From contig NZ_JAMJFL010000011.1 in NCBI RefSeq assembly GCF_023544665.1, forward strand, positions 124,001-188,000: a stretch of DNA of 64,000 bases, in the 5' to 3' direction. The stretch is from Streptomyces sp. YS415 (GTDB lineage: Bacteria > Actinomycetota > Actinomycetes > Streptomycetales > Streptomycetaceae). A program made the translations under genes and the position numbers. Under the pieces are notes generated by a model. It had not been told where the DNA came from. It searched no databases and saw only the letters and a list, made by a program, of their open reading frames with translations. Position 1 is the first letter of the stretch; every line of letters begins with the position of its first letter. Shown in pieces: positions 1-8,418 of this stretch.

Positions 1-865
1 GGACGACGTCGGAGCCCAGCTCCTTGCCCTCCTTGACCGCGTCGAAGGCAACGGAAGCGGGGTCGCCGCCCTCCGGCCCGCGCACGGTGTGGGCGCCGAC
101 CCGCTCGCCCCAGGTCTGGAGCTGATCCGCGGCGGCGGCCCGGAAGGTGTCGGCGGCACCGAGGACCACGGTGTTGCCGTCCGCGACCAGGACCCGGGCG
201 AGCTTGCCGGTGGTCGTGGTCTTGCCGGTGCCGTTGACCCCGACGACCATCACGATGCCGGGCTTGCGGCCCTCCGGCTCCGTCTTCACGGTCCGGTCCA
301 GATCGGTGCCGACCAGCTTCAGCAGCTCCTCGCGCAGCAGGCCGCGCAGCTCCTGGGGGGTCCGGGTGCCGAGCACCCTGACCCGCTCGCGCAGGCTTTC
401 GACCAGCTCCTGGGTGGGCTGCACGCCGACGTCGGCGGTGATCAGGATGTCCTCGATCTCCTCCCAGGTGTCGTCGTCCAGGTGCTCGCGCGAGAGCAGC
501 GTGAGCAGGCCCTTGCCGAGTGCGTTCTGGGAGCGGGACAGACGGGCGCGCAGCCGCACGAGGCGACCCGCGGTGGGCTCCGGGACCTCGATGACGGTCG
601 GCGGGAGCTCTTCGATTACGGGCGGTTCCTCGACGGCGGTGGCCGGTCCGCCGGGGAGATCCACCTCCTCTATGGTCCGGCGCGGTTCGTCGCGCGGCGT
701 CTCGGCCTCGTCGCCGACGTGCGGCTCGGCCGGAGGGGCGGTGATGTCGGGCGCTGCGGGGGGCGGCGGGGGCAGCTGCTTCTTGCGCCGGCTGCCGACC
801 ACGAGCCCGCCGAGCGTGCCGAGCAGGACCACGGCGATGACTACAGCAAGGATGACGATGTCCAT
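1..865 (-). CDS. ftsY: FtsY, signal recognition particle receptor GTPase (3' part outside window)
   Basis: SRP receptor that docks ribosome-SRP complexes at the membrane and hydrolyses GTP with Ffh. The 288 codons in the window start at ATG 863-865. A hydrophobic N-terminal anchor (about residues 3-22) ends in a basic SRRKK stretch. An acidic, proline-rich linker follows, then the helical N domain (about 100-190). The G domain begins near residue 200 with the P-loop GVNGTGKTTTTGK (about 206-218) and the SRP-family DTFRAAAADQL motif (about 240-250). The membrane-anchored N-terminus is usual for actinobacterial FtsY. The rest of the G domain lies beyond base 1. It is divergent from the monooxygenase gene at 971. 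Identification is firm. Confidence 0.95.
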   Translation of the reverse strand, partial: MDIVILAVVIAVVLLGTLGGLVVGSRRKKQLPPPPPAAPDITAPPAEPHVGDEAETPRDEPRRTIEEVDLPGGPATAVEEPPVIEELPPTVIEVPEPTAGRLVRLRARLSRSQNALGKGLLTLLSREHLDDDTWEEIEDILITADVGVQPTQELVESLRERVRVLGTRTPQELRGLLREELLKLVGTDLDRTVKTEPEGRKPGIVMVVGVNGTGKTTTTGKLARVLVADGNTVVLGAADTFRAAAADQLQTWGERVGAHTVRGPEGGDPASVAFDAVKEGKELGSDVV

Positions 866-970
866 AACCCGACCAGTATCAGTCATGGAGGGGGGAGACA
901 CCCCTCTGGATGTCTGACACACCGTCAGCTAACGTCCGCCTTCACAGCCGCCCGGCGAAGGGGGACCCGC

Positions 971-1942
971 ATGCCCGTCACGGTCGTACGCTTCAACCTC
1001 GTCGAGCCCGACGCCACCCCCGCCTCGCTCGCCGCCCGCTACGCGGCGGCCCTGGACATGGCCCGGTACGCCGACGAGCACGGCGTCACCACGGTGCAGA
1101 CCGAGGAGCACCACGGCGCCGCGAACAACTGGCTGCCCTCCCCCTTCACCTTCGCCGGCGCGGTGTTCGGCGCGACCCGGCGGATCGCCGTGACGGTCTC
1201 GGCGGTGATCGGCCCGCTGCACGAACCGCTGCGGCTCGCCGAGGACATCGCCGTACTGGACCTGATCAGCGGCGGCCGTCTGGTGACGGTCGCGGGGATC
1301 GGGTACCGGCCCGAGGAGTACGCGCTGTTCGACGTGGACTGGCAGCGGCGCGGCCGGCTCCAGGACGAGCTGCTGGAGACGCTGCTGAAGGCCTGGACCG
1401 GCGAGGAGTTCGTGTACCGGGGGCGTCCGGTACGGGTCACCCCGCGCCCCTTCACCGAGCCGCATCCCCTGCTGCTGGTCGGCGGTTCCTCGAAGGCCGC
1501 CGCGCGCCGGGCCGCCCGCCTCGGCCTGCCGTTCTTCCCCAGCGCGCACCTGCCGGAGCTGGAGGCGTACTACAAGGAGCGGCTCATCGAGTACGGCACC
1601 GAGGGCTGGACCATGATGCCGGCCGCCGAGACGCCGCTGCTGCATCTCGCCGAGGACCCGGACCGGGTCTGGGAGCGGTACGGCCGGCACTTCCTGCACG
1701 AAGCACGGACGTACGCCTCCTGGCAGTCCGGCGGCATCCGCTCGGCCGTGCGGTCGGCGGCCACGACGGTGGACGAGCTGCGCGCGGAGGGCGTGTACCG
1801 GGTGCTCACCCCCGAGCAGTGCGTGACGCAGGGCCTGGACAGCCTCGTCCTGCATCCGCTGTGCGGCGGGATGCCGCCGGAGGAGGGCCTGCGCAGTCTG
1901 CGGCTGCTGTGCGAAGACGTGCTGCCCCGGCTCAAGGACTGA
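971..1942 (+). CDS. LLM-class (luciferase-like) flavin-dependent monooxygenase
   Basis: 323-aa bacterial-luciferase-fold protein, predicted to use FMNH2 or F420H2. The start is ATG 971, preceded by a GAAGGGGG ribosome site; the frame is open much further upstream, but that part is antisense to ftsY. Family features seen are the early TEEHHG segment (about residues 42-47), the barrel strand with a VSAVIGPLHEPLRLAEDIAVLD-type sequence (about 80-100), and GGRL..GIGYRPEEY (about 103-120), which is typical of the luciferase-like family. A glycine-rich LLLVGGSSKAAARRAARLG segment (about 172-190) lies where cofactor phosphate is bound in relatives. The substrate cannot be read from the sequence. The last codons form one arm of a strong terminator shared with glcP. 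Confidence 0.88.
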   Translation: MPVTVVRFNLVEPDATPASLAARYAAALDMARYADEHGVTTVQTEEHHGAANNWLPSPFTFAGAVFGATRRIAVTVSAVIGPLHEPLRLAEDIAVLDLISGGRLVTVAGIGYRPEEYALFDVDWQRRGRLQDELLETLLKAWTGEEFVYRGRPVRVTPRPFTEPHPLLLVGGSSKAAARRAARLGLPFFPSAHLPELEAYYKERLIEYGTEGWTMMPAAETPLLHLAEDPDRVWERYGRHFLHEARTYASWQSGGIRSAVRSAATTVDELRAEGVYRVLTPEQCVTQGLDSLVLHPLCGGMPPEEGLRSLRLLCEDVLPRLKD

Positions 1943-1958
1943 GCCGGGGCAGCACGTC
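1916..1958. terminator. Bidirectional intrinsic terminator between the monooxygenase gene and glcP
   Basis: Perfect 18-bp inverted repeat (arms 1916-1933 and 1941-1958, 7-nt loop). The left arm is the end of the monooxygenase coding sequence and the stop codon TGA (1940-1942) lies at the loop/right-arm border. It sits between convergent genes, so it should stop transcription from both sides. T-tracts are short, as is usual in Streptomyces. Confidence 0.8.
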
Positions 1959-2022
1959 TTTCACGAGACGAGGAGAGGGGCAGCGGGGACTTGGCCCTTC
2001 TCCCCGGGTCCGGGGGCCGGTG

Positions 2023-3438
2023 TCAGCCCATGTCCTCGAGCTTCTTGCCCTTGGTCTCGGGCACGAACTTGAGGATGAAGGGGATGGAGAGGAAGGCGAA
2101 CACCGCGTACATCACGTAGGTGAGCGACAGGTTCCACTCCGACAGGTCCGGGAAGGTGATCGTGATGACCCAGTTGGCGATCCACTGGGCCGAGGCGGCC
2201 ACACCGAGCGCGGCGGCGCGGATCTTGTTCGGGAAGACCTCACCGAGCATGACCCACACCACGACGCCCCAGGACATGGCGAAGAAGAGCACGAACGCAT
2301 TGGCGGCGATCAGCGCCACGGCACCCTGCGCGGTGGGCAGCGGGTCGTTGCCGTTCTGGTAGGAGAAGGCCCAGGCGGCCAGCGCCAGCGAGAGGCCCAT
2401 GCCGACGGAGCCGATCAGGGCGAGCGGCTTGCGGCCGATCCGGTCGACGAAGATCATCGCGATGACCGTACCGATGATGTTGATGATCGAGGTCTCGAAG
2501 GAGTAGAAGAACGAGCTCGACGGGTCGACGCCGACGGACTGCCACAGCAGGTTCGAGTAGTAGAAGATGACGTTGATGCCGACCAGCTGCTGGAAGACGG
2601 ACAGGCCGATGCCGATCCAGACGATCGGCAGCAGGCCGTACGTGCCGCCCAGCAGGTCCCGGAAGGTCGACTTGTGGTCGCTGCGCATGGCGTCGTCGAT
2701 CTCGGTGACCCGGGCGTCGAGGTCGATGTCCCCCTCGACGTCGGAGAGCACCTTCTTGGCCTCGTCGATGCGGCCGACGCTGATCAGGAAGCGCGGGGAC
2801 TCGGGGATGGCGAAGGAGAGCAGGCCGTATACGAGGGCCGGCACGAGCATCACGCCGAGCATCCACTGCCAGGACTCCAGGCCCGCGATCGTGCCGCGCT
2901 CCTCGCCGTCGGCCATGTTCAGGATGGCCCAGTTGACGAGCTGGGAGACGGCGATGCCGATCACGATGGCGGCCTGCTGGAACGAGGCGAGCCTGCCGCG
3001 GTAGGCCGGCGGGGCGACCTCGGCGATGTAGGCGGGGCCGATGACCGAGGCCATGCCGATGGCGATACCGCCGAGGACACGCCAGGCGGCGAGGTCCCAC
3101 GCGGCGAAGGGAAGGCCGGAGCCGACGGCGGACACGGCGAACAGCACCGCCGCGATCTGCATGACGCGGATACGGCCGATACGGTCCGCGATCCGGCCGG
3201 CGATGGCCGCGCCGACCGCGCTGCCGAGCAGGGCGCAGGCGGCGACCGTTCCGGTGGCACCCGAGCTCAGGTCGAACCTGTCCTGGATGCCGCCGTTGGC
3301 GCCGTTGATGACAGAGCTGTCGTAGCCGAACAGGAAACCGCCCATGGCGGCTGCGGCCGTGATGAAGACGACGTGCCCGAGATGTTCGGGGTGGCTCGCC
3401 TTCGCACCCGACTGGGGTGCCTGCGCTGTGCTGGTCAC
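2023..3438 (-). CDS. glcP: MFS glucose/sugar permease (GlcP type)
   Basis: 471-aa sugar:H+ symporter of the major facilitator superfamily, matching the S. coelicolor glucose permease in sequence and in its place between ftsY and smc. GTG 3436-3438 is chosen because GAGGAG lies 7 nt upstream and the next residues (TSTAQAPQSG) match my memory of the GlcP N-terminus; an upstream in-frame start would add 17 residues. Sugar-porter signatures are GFLFGYDSSVING in helix 1, DRIGRIRV after helix 2, PESPRFL before the central loop, QQLVGINVIFYYS in helix 7, DRIGRKPLAL after helix 8 and PETKG near the C-terminus. Twelve hydrophobic segments are expected. It is the main glucose entry step for glucokinase in relatives. 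Confidence 0.9.
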   Translation of the reverse strand: MTSTAQAPQSGAKASHPEHLGHVVFITAAAAMGGFLFGYDSSVINGANGGIQDRFDLSSGATGTVAACALLGSAVGAAIAGRIADRIGRIRVMQIAAVLFAVSAVGSGLPFAAWDLAAWRVLGGIAIGMASVIGPAYIAEVAPPAYRGRLASFQQAAIVIGIAVSQLVNWAILNMADGEERGTIAGLESWQWMLGVMLVPALVYGLLSFAIPESPRFLISVGRIDEAKKVLSDVEGDIDLDARVTEIDDAMRSDHKSTFRDLLGGTYGLLPIVWIGIGLSVFQQLVGINVIFYYSNLLWQSVGVDPSSSFFYSFETSIINIIGTVIAMIFVDRIGRKPLALIGSVGMGLSLALAAWAFSYQNGNDPLPTAQGAVALIAANAFVLFFAMSWGVVVWVMLGEVFPNKIRAAALGVAASAQWIANWVITITFPDLSEWNLSLTYVMYAVFAFLSIPFILKFVPETKGKKLEDMG

Positions 3439-3623
3439 GTGTAACTCCTCGGACACCGGCAACGCTGCCGGGTGGGTCAGCTCCTCCAAGTCGAGATACC
3501 TGAAGGTAAAAGCAACGTTGCCGACCCTATGCCTTCATGTATCGAAGTCAAGAGGCAATTGATGTGACCTTTGAGGGCACATTTGCAGGGTTTGTGTTCA
3601 TCTCTTGAACGAAGTGAGTGGAG

Positions 3624-6600
3624 TCAGCGCAACCGCTGGCTGATGACCTTCGACACACCGTCGCCCTGCATGGAGACGCCGTACAGCGCGTCGGCGACCT
3701 CCATCGTCCGCTTCTGGTGCGTGATCACAATGAGCTGCGAGGCTTCCTGGAGCTCCTGCATGATGCGGATCAGCCGCTGCAGGTTGGTGTCGTCGAGGGC
3801 GGCCTCGACCTCGTCCATGACGTAGAACGGGCTGGGCCGGGCCTTGAAGATCGACACCAGCAGGGCCACGGCGGTCAGCGAGCGCTCGCCGCCCGACAGC
3901 AGCGACAGCCGCTTGACCTTCTTGCCCGGCGGACGCGCCTCGACGTCCACGCCCGTGGTCAGCATGTTCTCGGGGTCGGTCAGGATCAGCCGCCCCTCGC
4001 CGCCCGGGAACAGCCGGCTGAAGACGCCCTCGAACTCCCGGGCGGTGTCCCGGTAGGCCTCGGTGAAGACCTGCTCCACCCGCTCGTCGACCTCCTTGAC
4101 GACCTGGAGCAGATCGGCGCGGGTCTTCTTCAGGTCCTCCAGCTGCTCGCTGAGGAACTGGTGGCGCTCCTCCAGCGCGGCGAACTCCTCCAGGGCGAGC
4201 GGATTGACCTTGCCGAGCTGCTGGTACGCCCGCTCGGCCGCCTTCAGCCGCTTCTCCTGCTCCCCGCGCACGAAGGGCCTCGGCCGGTTGCGCGGGTGGT
4301 CGGGATCCTCCGGCAGCTCCTCGCCCTCGGCGGGCGGCGAGGGCGGTACGGGCTGATGGGGGCCGTACTCCTCGACGAGCCCGGCGGGCTCCACGCCGAG
4401 CTCTTCCAGCGCCTTGGTCTCCAGCTGCTCGATCCGCAGCCGCTTCTCGGCGCCGAGCACCTCACCGCGGTGCACGGAGTCGGTCAGCTTGTCGAGCTCC
4501 GCCTTGAGGTCGCGGCCCGTGGTCCGGGCGGCGGTCAGTTCCTGCTCCCGCATGGCCTTGGCGGCCTCGGCCGCGGCCCGCTCCCGCTCGGCCCTGCCGA
4601 GGGAGACCTCGACATGCGCCAGCAGCTGCCGGGCACCGGAGGCGACGGCCCCGGCGACGGCGGCCTCGTGCCTGAGCCGCGCCCGCCGCTGCTCGGCACG
4701 CGCGCGTGCGTCGCGTTCCGCCCGGGCGGCCCGGTCCAGGGAGTCGGCCCGGCCGGCCAGCCCTTTGACGCGTTCCTCGTGCGTACGGACCTGGAGGCGG
4801 GCCTCCATCTCGGTCTGGCGCGCGTTGGCCCCGTCGGCGGCGAGCCGGTCCCGTACCGAGGTGTCCGGCTCTTCCTCGACCGGCATCTCCTCGGCGACGG
4901 CGAGCCGTTCCGCGAGTTCCTCGACCTCGGCGAGGGCCTTCTCCAGCGCGTCCTGCGCGCGCGCCGCGGCGGCCGTGGACCGCTCGGCCTCCCCCGCCGC
5001 ACCCCGCGCCTGCCCGGCGAGCCGGCCGAGCTGCTGGGCCACGGCCGACTTCTCCCGGTCGGCGGCCCGGCGGCGCTCCCCCAGCTCCTCCACGAGGGCC
5101 GCGCACTCCGTGCGCCGCGCGCTCGCCGCGTGCTGTGCCCCGGTCAGTTCCTCGCAGCGGACGGCCAGCTCCGCCAGCTCGGCGGCCGCCTCGTCCACGG
5201 ACGCCTGTACTTCGAGGAGGCTGGGCGCGCCCGCGGAGCCGCCGTGGGCGAAGTGGGCGCCCAGGAGGTCGCCTTCGGCGGTCACGGCGGTGAGGTGGGG
5301 GTGGGTGTAGATCAGGTCCTCGGCGTCCTCGAGGGTGCTGACCACGACGATGTCGCGCAGGAGGCGGTGGACGGCGGGCATCAGCTCGGACGGGCCGCGG
5401 ACCAGGTTCGCCGCCCGGGGCTGCCGGGCGCCCGCGGGTTCCTCGCGGGCCGGTGCCTCCGGCGCGCCCGTCACCAGCAGGGACGCCCGTCCCCCGTCCT
5501 GCTTGCGCAGCAGCCGGATCGCGTCGGCAGCCGCGGCCGGTGAGGACACCGCCAGCGCGTCCGCCGCCGCCCCGAGCGCCGCCGCCAGGGCCACCTCGTG
5601 GCCCGGGGTGATCGTGAGGAACTCCGCGGCCGGGCCGAGCAGTCCCGTGAGCCGGTCCTTCGCCTCCAGCAGCGCACCCGTGCCGTCCTTGCGGCGCAGG
5701 CCCAGCGCCAGCGCCTCGTGGCGGGCGCGGGTGGCGGCGCGCCTGCGTTCCGCCGCCGTGGCCGCCTCCCGGGCCGCCGTCAGTGTGGCCTCCGCCTCCG
5801 CCAGGGCCGCCTTCGCCGCGTCGTGCCGGTCCGCCAGTTCCGCGTCGCCGGCGTCGAGGCCGTCGACCTCGGCCTGCAGGGCCTCGTACTCCTCCTGTGC
5901 GGCGAACGCCCGCTCCTGCGCCTCGTCGCGGGCTGCGGCGAGGCGGTCGATCTCGGCCTGCGCCGAGGCGGCACGCGAACGGGCCGCGTTGACCTGGCCG
6001 TTCAGCCGGGCCAGGCCCTCGCGCCGGTCGGCGATGGCGCGGGCGACGTCCTTCAGGCGCCGTTCCTCCAGGGCGAGCTCGCGCTCCAGGTCGGCGCGGT
6101 GCGCGACGGTGTCCTCCAGGGCGCGCTCGGCCGCCTCCAGGGCCGCCTCCAGCTCGGCCTCCTGCTCACGGATCCGGGCGGCCTCGCGCTCCATGTCCTC
6201 GGGGTCCCGGCCGCGCCGCTCCTCAAGGGGAGCGGAGGTGGCGCTCTTCACGCGCGCGTCGGCGAGCGAGACGGTGCCGCGGACCCGCTCGGCGAGCTGG
6301 GAGAGCTCGTACCAGGTCTGCTGGGCGCGCTGCAGGCGCGGGGTGAGCTGCCGTACCTCGTCCTCCAGGAGCGCCTCGCGCTGGAGCGCCTTCTTCAGCT
6401 CCAGTTCGGCGGCGTCCTTGCGTTCCTTCAGGGCGGCTTCGTCGGCGACCTCGGCGTTGAGGGCCTCGCGCAGCCGTACGAGGTCGTCGGCGAGGAGTCG
6501 GAGGCGGGCGTCGCGGAGGTCGGCCTGGATGACGGCGGCTCTGCGGGCGACGGCGGCCTGGCGGCCGAGGGGCTTGAGCTGGCGGCGCAGTTCGTCGGTC

Positions 6601-7181
6601 AGGTCCTGCACCCGCGCGAGGTTGGCCTTCATCGCGTCGAGCTTCCTGAGCGCCTTCTCCTTGCGCTTGCGGTGCTTCAGCACGCCCGCGGCCTCTTCGA
6701 TGAAGGCCCTGCGCCCCATGGGGTCGGCGTGCAGGACCGAGTCCAGCTGGCCCTGGCCGACGATCACATGCATCTCGCGGCCGATGCCGGAGTCGGAGAG
6801 CAGCTCCTGGATGTCGAGCAGCCGGCAGGTGTCGCCGTTGATCTGGTACTCGCTGCCGCCGTTGCGGAACATGATCCGCGTGATGGTGACCTCGGCGTAC
6901 TCGATGGGCAGCGCCCCGTCGGAGTTGTCGATGGTCAGCGACACCTCGGCGCGGCCGAGCGGCGGGCGCCCGGTGGTGCCGGCGAAGATGACGTCCTCCA
7001 TCTTGCCGCCGCGCAGCGACTTGGCACCCTGCTCGCCCATGACCCAGCTGAGCGCGTCCACGACATTGGACTTGCCCGAGCCGTTCGGTCCGACGACGCA
7101 CGTGATGCCGGGCTCGAACCGGAGCGTGGTCGCCGAGGCGAAGGACTTGAAGCCTCGGAGGGTCAGGGCCTTGAGGTGCAC
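3624..7181 (-). CDS. smc: SMC chromosome condensation ATPase
   Basis: 1185-aa structural maintenance of chromosomes protein, which with ScpA/ScpB organises and segregates chromosomes, including during sporulation septation in Streptomyces. GTG 7179-7181 is chosen because HLKALTLRGFKSFA is the conserved SMC N-terminus; there is no strong ribosome site. Walker A GPNGSGKS is at residues 31-38. Two long alanine/glutamate/arginine-rich coiled coils flank a globular hinge (about 510-650). The C-terminal head carries the signature LSGGERSLTAVALL and Walker B FYVMDEVEAALDD. The length is normal for the family. The gene is followed by glcP and preceded by a small coiled-coil gene and acyP. Confidence 0.97.
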   Translation of the reverse strand: MHLKALTLRGFKSFASATTLRFEPGITCVVGPNGSGKSNVVDALSWVMGEQGAKSLRGGKMEDVIFAGTTGRPPLGRAEVSLTIDNSDGALPIEYAEVTITRIMFRNGGSEYQINGDTCRLLDIQELLSDSGIGREMHVIVGQGQLDSVLHADPMGRRAFIEEAAGVLKHRKRKEKALRKLDAMKANLARVQDLTDELRRQLKPLGRQAAVARRAAVIQADLRDARLRLLADDLVRLREALNAEVADEAALKERKDAAELELKKALQREALLEDEVRQLTPRLQRAQQTWYELSQLAERVRGTVSLADARVKSATSAPLEERRGRDPEDMEREAARIREQEAELEAALEAAERALEDTVAHRADLERELALEERRLKDVARAIADRREGLARLNGQVNAARSRAASAQAEIDRLAAARDEAQERAFAAQEEYEALQAEVDGLDAGDAELADRHDAAKAALAEAEATLTAAREAATAAERRRAATRARHEALALGLRRKDGTGALLEAKDRLTGLLGPAAEFLTITPGHEVALAAALGAAADALAVSSPAAAADAIRLLRKQDGGRASLLVTGAPEAPAREEPAGARQPRAANLVRGPSELMPAVHRLLRDIVVVSTLEDAEDLIYTHPHLTAVTAEGDLLGAHFAHGGSAGAPSLLEVQASVDEAAAELAELAVRCEELTGAQHAASARRTECAALVEELGERRRAADREKSAVAQQLGRLAGQARGAAGEAERSTAAAARAQDALEKALAEVEELAERLAVAEEMPVEEEPDTSVRDRLAADGANARQTEMEARLQVRTHEERVKGLAGRADSLDRAARAERDARARAEQRRARLRHEAAVAGAVASGARQLLAHVEVSLGRAERERAAAEAAKAMREQELTAARTTGRDLKAELDKLTDSVHRGEVLGAEKRLRIEQLETKALEELGVEPAGLVEEYGPHQPVPPSPPAEGEELPEDPDHPRNRPRPFVRGEQEKRLKAAERAYQQLGKVNPLALEEFAALEERHQFLSEQLEDLKKTRADLLQVVKEVDERVEQVFTEAYRDTAREFEGVFSRLFPGGEGRLILTDPENMLTTGVDVEARPPGKKVKRLSLLSGGERSLTAVALLVSIFKARPSPFYVMDEVEAALDDTNLQRLIRIMQELQEASQLIVITHQKRTMEVADALYGVSMQGDGVSKVISQRLR

Positions 7182-7396
7182 GCCGCCGGACTCTACCTTC
7201 CAGGGCTGTCTCACTCCATGAACCCGCGGTTTCACCCCTGTACGCGCAGGGCACACCAGACGTTGAAGAGGGTGAAAGGATGCACGGGGGCAAGAAAGAA
7301 GGGACGCCGAAGCGTCCCTTGCAATTTCTGACACAACTCAGCGGTGGATACTGGCCTGCCGACCACTGCGTTCGCCGTTGTGGAGCGGTGCAGTGA

Positions 7397-7600
7397 TCAG
7401 GTGAGCGCAGGCTCCGCCTGGTGTGCGTCGATGCTCTCCATGATCCTGTCGTGAGAAGCGGCAGCCGCCAACGCGTCCTTCTCCGCCTGGATCCGTACGA
7501 GCTCGGATTCCAGGTCCTGTACGCGCTGCTGGAGCCGTCGCATCTCGGCGAGGAGTCGAGGGTCGGAGCCGCCGACGTAACCGAGAAGCGCCTTTGCCAT
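7397..7600 (-). CDS. Small coiled-coil protein upstream of smc
   Basis: 67-aa protein of unknown function. ATG 7598-7600 has GGAGG 7 nt upstream. Residues about 14-42 (LLAEMRRLQQRVQDLESELVRIQAE) form a clear heptad coiled coil, followed by a short tail with acidic residues. No catalytic motif is visible and there is no signal peptide or membrane segment. I recall conserved small ORFs of this kind at this place in Streptomyces. It lies between acyP and smc on the same strand. An SMC-associated role would be a guess from position only. Confidence 0.7.
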   Translation of the reverse strand: MAKALLGYVGGSDPRLLAEMRRLQQRVQDLESELVRIQAEKDALAAAASHDRIMESIDAHQAEPALT

Positions 7601-7977
7601 GATGGATGGTCCTCCACAATGAGTGACCGACCGAAGCGGTGTGGGTCGTGAGGGATTCGCACCCGCGGTGCTTGACACTCTTGAGTTCTTGCTGCCGTTC
7701 TTACATGCCAAACAGCTAAGGTGCGCGGGGCTTTCAGCGTCTCACCAAAAAGTTTGACGGTCAACACGATCACGCCCCGTATTGGCGGGCATCCCGGGGG
7801 CGCGCGGCCGAAACGGCGGCGCTGCGACTCCTGCGGGCCCGGAGGGCGTGGCGATCATCCTGGCGCGCGGAGCGGACCGGCGCAAGCGTTTCTCGGCAAC
7901 TACCTGCTCCTTTCCCCTCGGGGCGGCTTCCGGGGGCCCGGTCCTGCGGTTCCGGGGGAAGGGTCCTCGTCCGCTGA
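7601..7977. other. Intergenic region upstream of the small coiled-coil gene
   Basis: 377 bases between the acylphosphatase gene and the coiled-coil gene, both leftward. No reading frame with Streptomyces third-position bias was seen. GC-rich segments at about 7850-7960 can form several weak hairpins and may include the acyP terminator. The promoter of the small gene presumably lies at about 7640-7740, where composition is less GC-rich, but no confident -10/-35 pair was recognised. Confidence 0.4.
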
Positions 7978-8259
7978 TCACCGGATGGCGAAGCCGTCAT
8001 ACCCCCCGCGAGGTGTGTCCCAGATCTCGGTGACGCCCTCCACGCGGCCGGGCGTGTCGTCCCCCTGGAGCCAGTCGAGGAGCCCTTGACAGCCGGGGCG
8101 CGGGCCTTCTGCGACCACCTGGACGCGTCCGTCGTCCAGATTGAGAGCAAAACCACTCAGGCCGCCGATCTCGAGTGCCTTGGCACGGGTGAACCAGCGG
8201 AAACCCACACCTTGGACCCGTCCGCGCACCCAGGCAACCAGCCGTACATCCTCGCTCAT
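7978..8259 (-). CDS. acyP: Acylphosphatase
   Basis: 93-aa enzyme that hydrolyses carboxyl-phosphate bonds in acyl phosphates. The signature GRVQGVGFRWF (residues 13-23) contains the catalytic arginine that binds phosphate. The catalytic asparagine sits in FALNLDDGRVQV (about 37-48), the second family signature. The length is typical and it is cytosolic. It is on the same strand as the small coiled-coil gene and smc, a known Streptomyces order. Confidence 0.95.
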   Translation of the reverse strand: MSEDVRLVAWVRGRVQGVGFRWFTRAKALEIGGLSGFALNLDDGRVQVVAEGPRPGCQGLLDWLQGDDTPGRVEGVTEIWDTPRGGYDGFAIR

Positions 8260-8418
8260 AGCTGCAACCTAACCGGCCAATGTCTCACTGGGCACTTCCT
8301 CCCCCCTCGCCATGCGGTACCGTCCCGACCCAATGAATCTCATATGAAACTCACTCGATCGGGTGAGTTGGTTGATCGCAGAGGACGAGTCGACCGCACG
8401 GACGAGGAAGGCCAGAAC

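Noticed and set aside
910..3444. 844-codon plus-strand frame across the monooxygenase and glcP genes
   Set aside because: It covers two genes in other frames and reads as Arg/Ala/Gly or Asp/Gly-rich low-complexity sequence.
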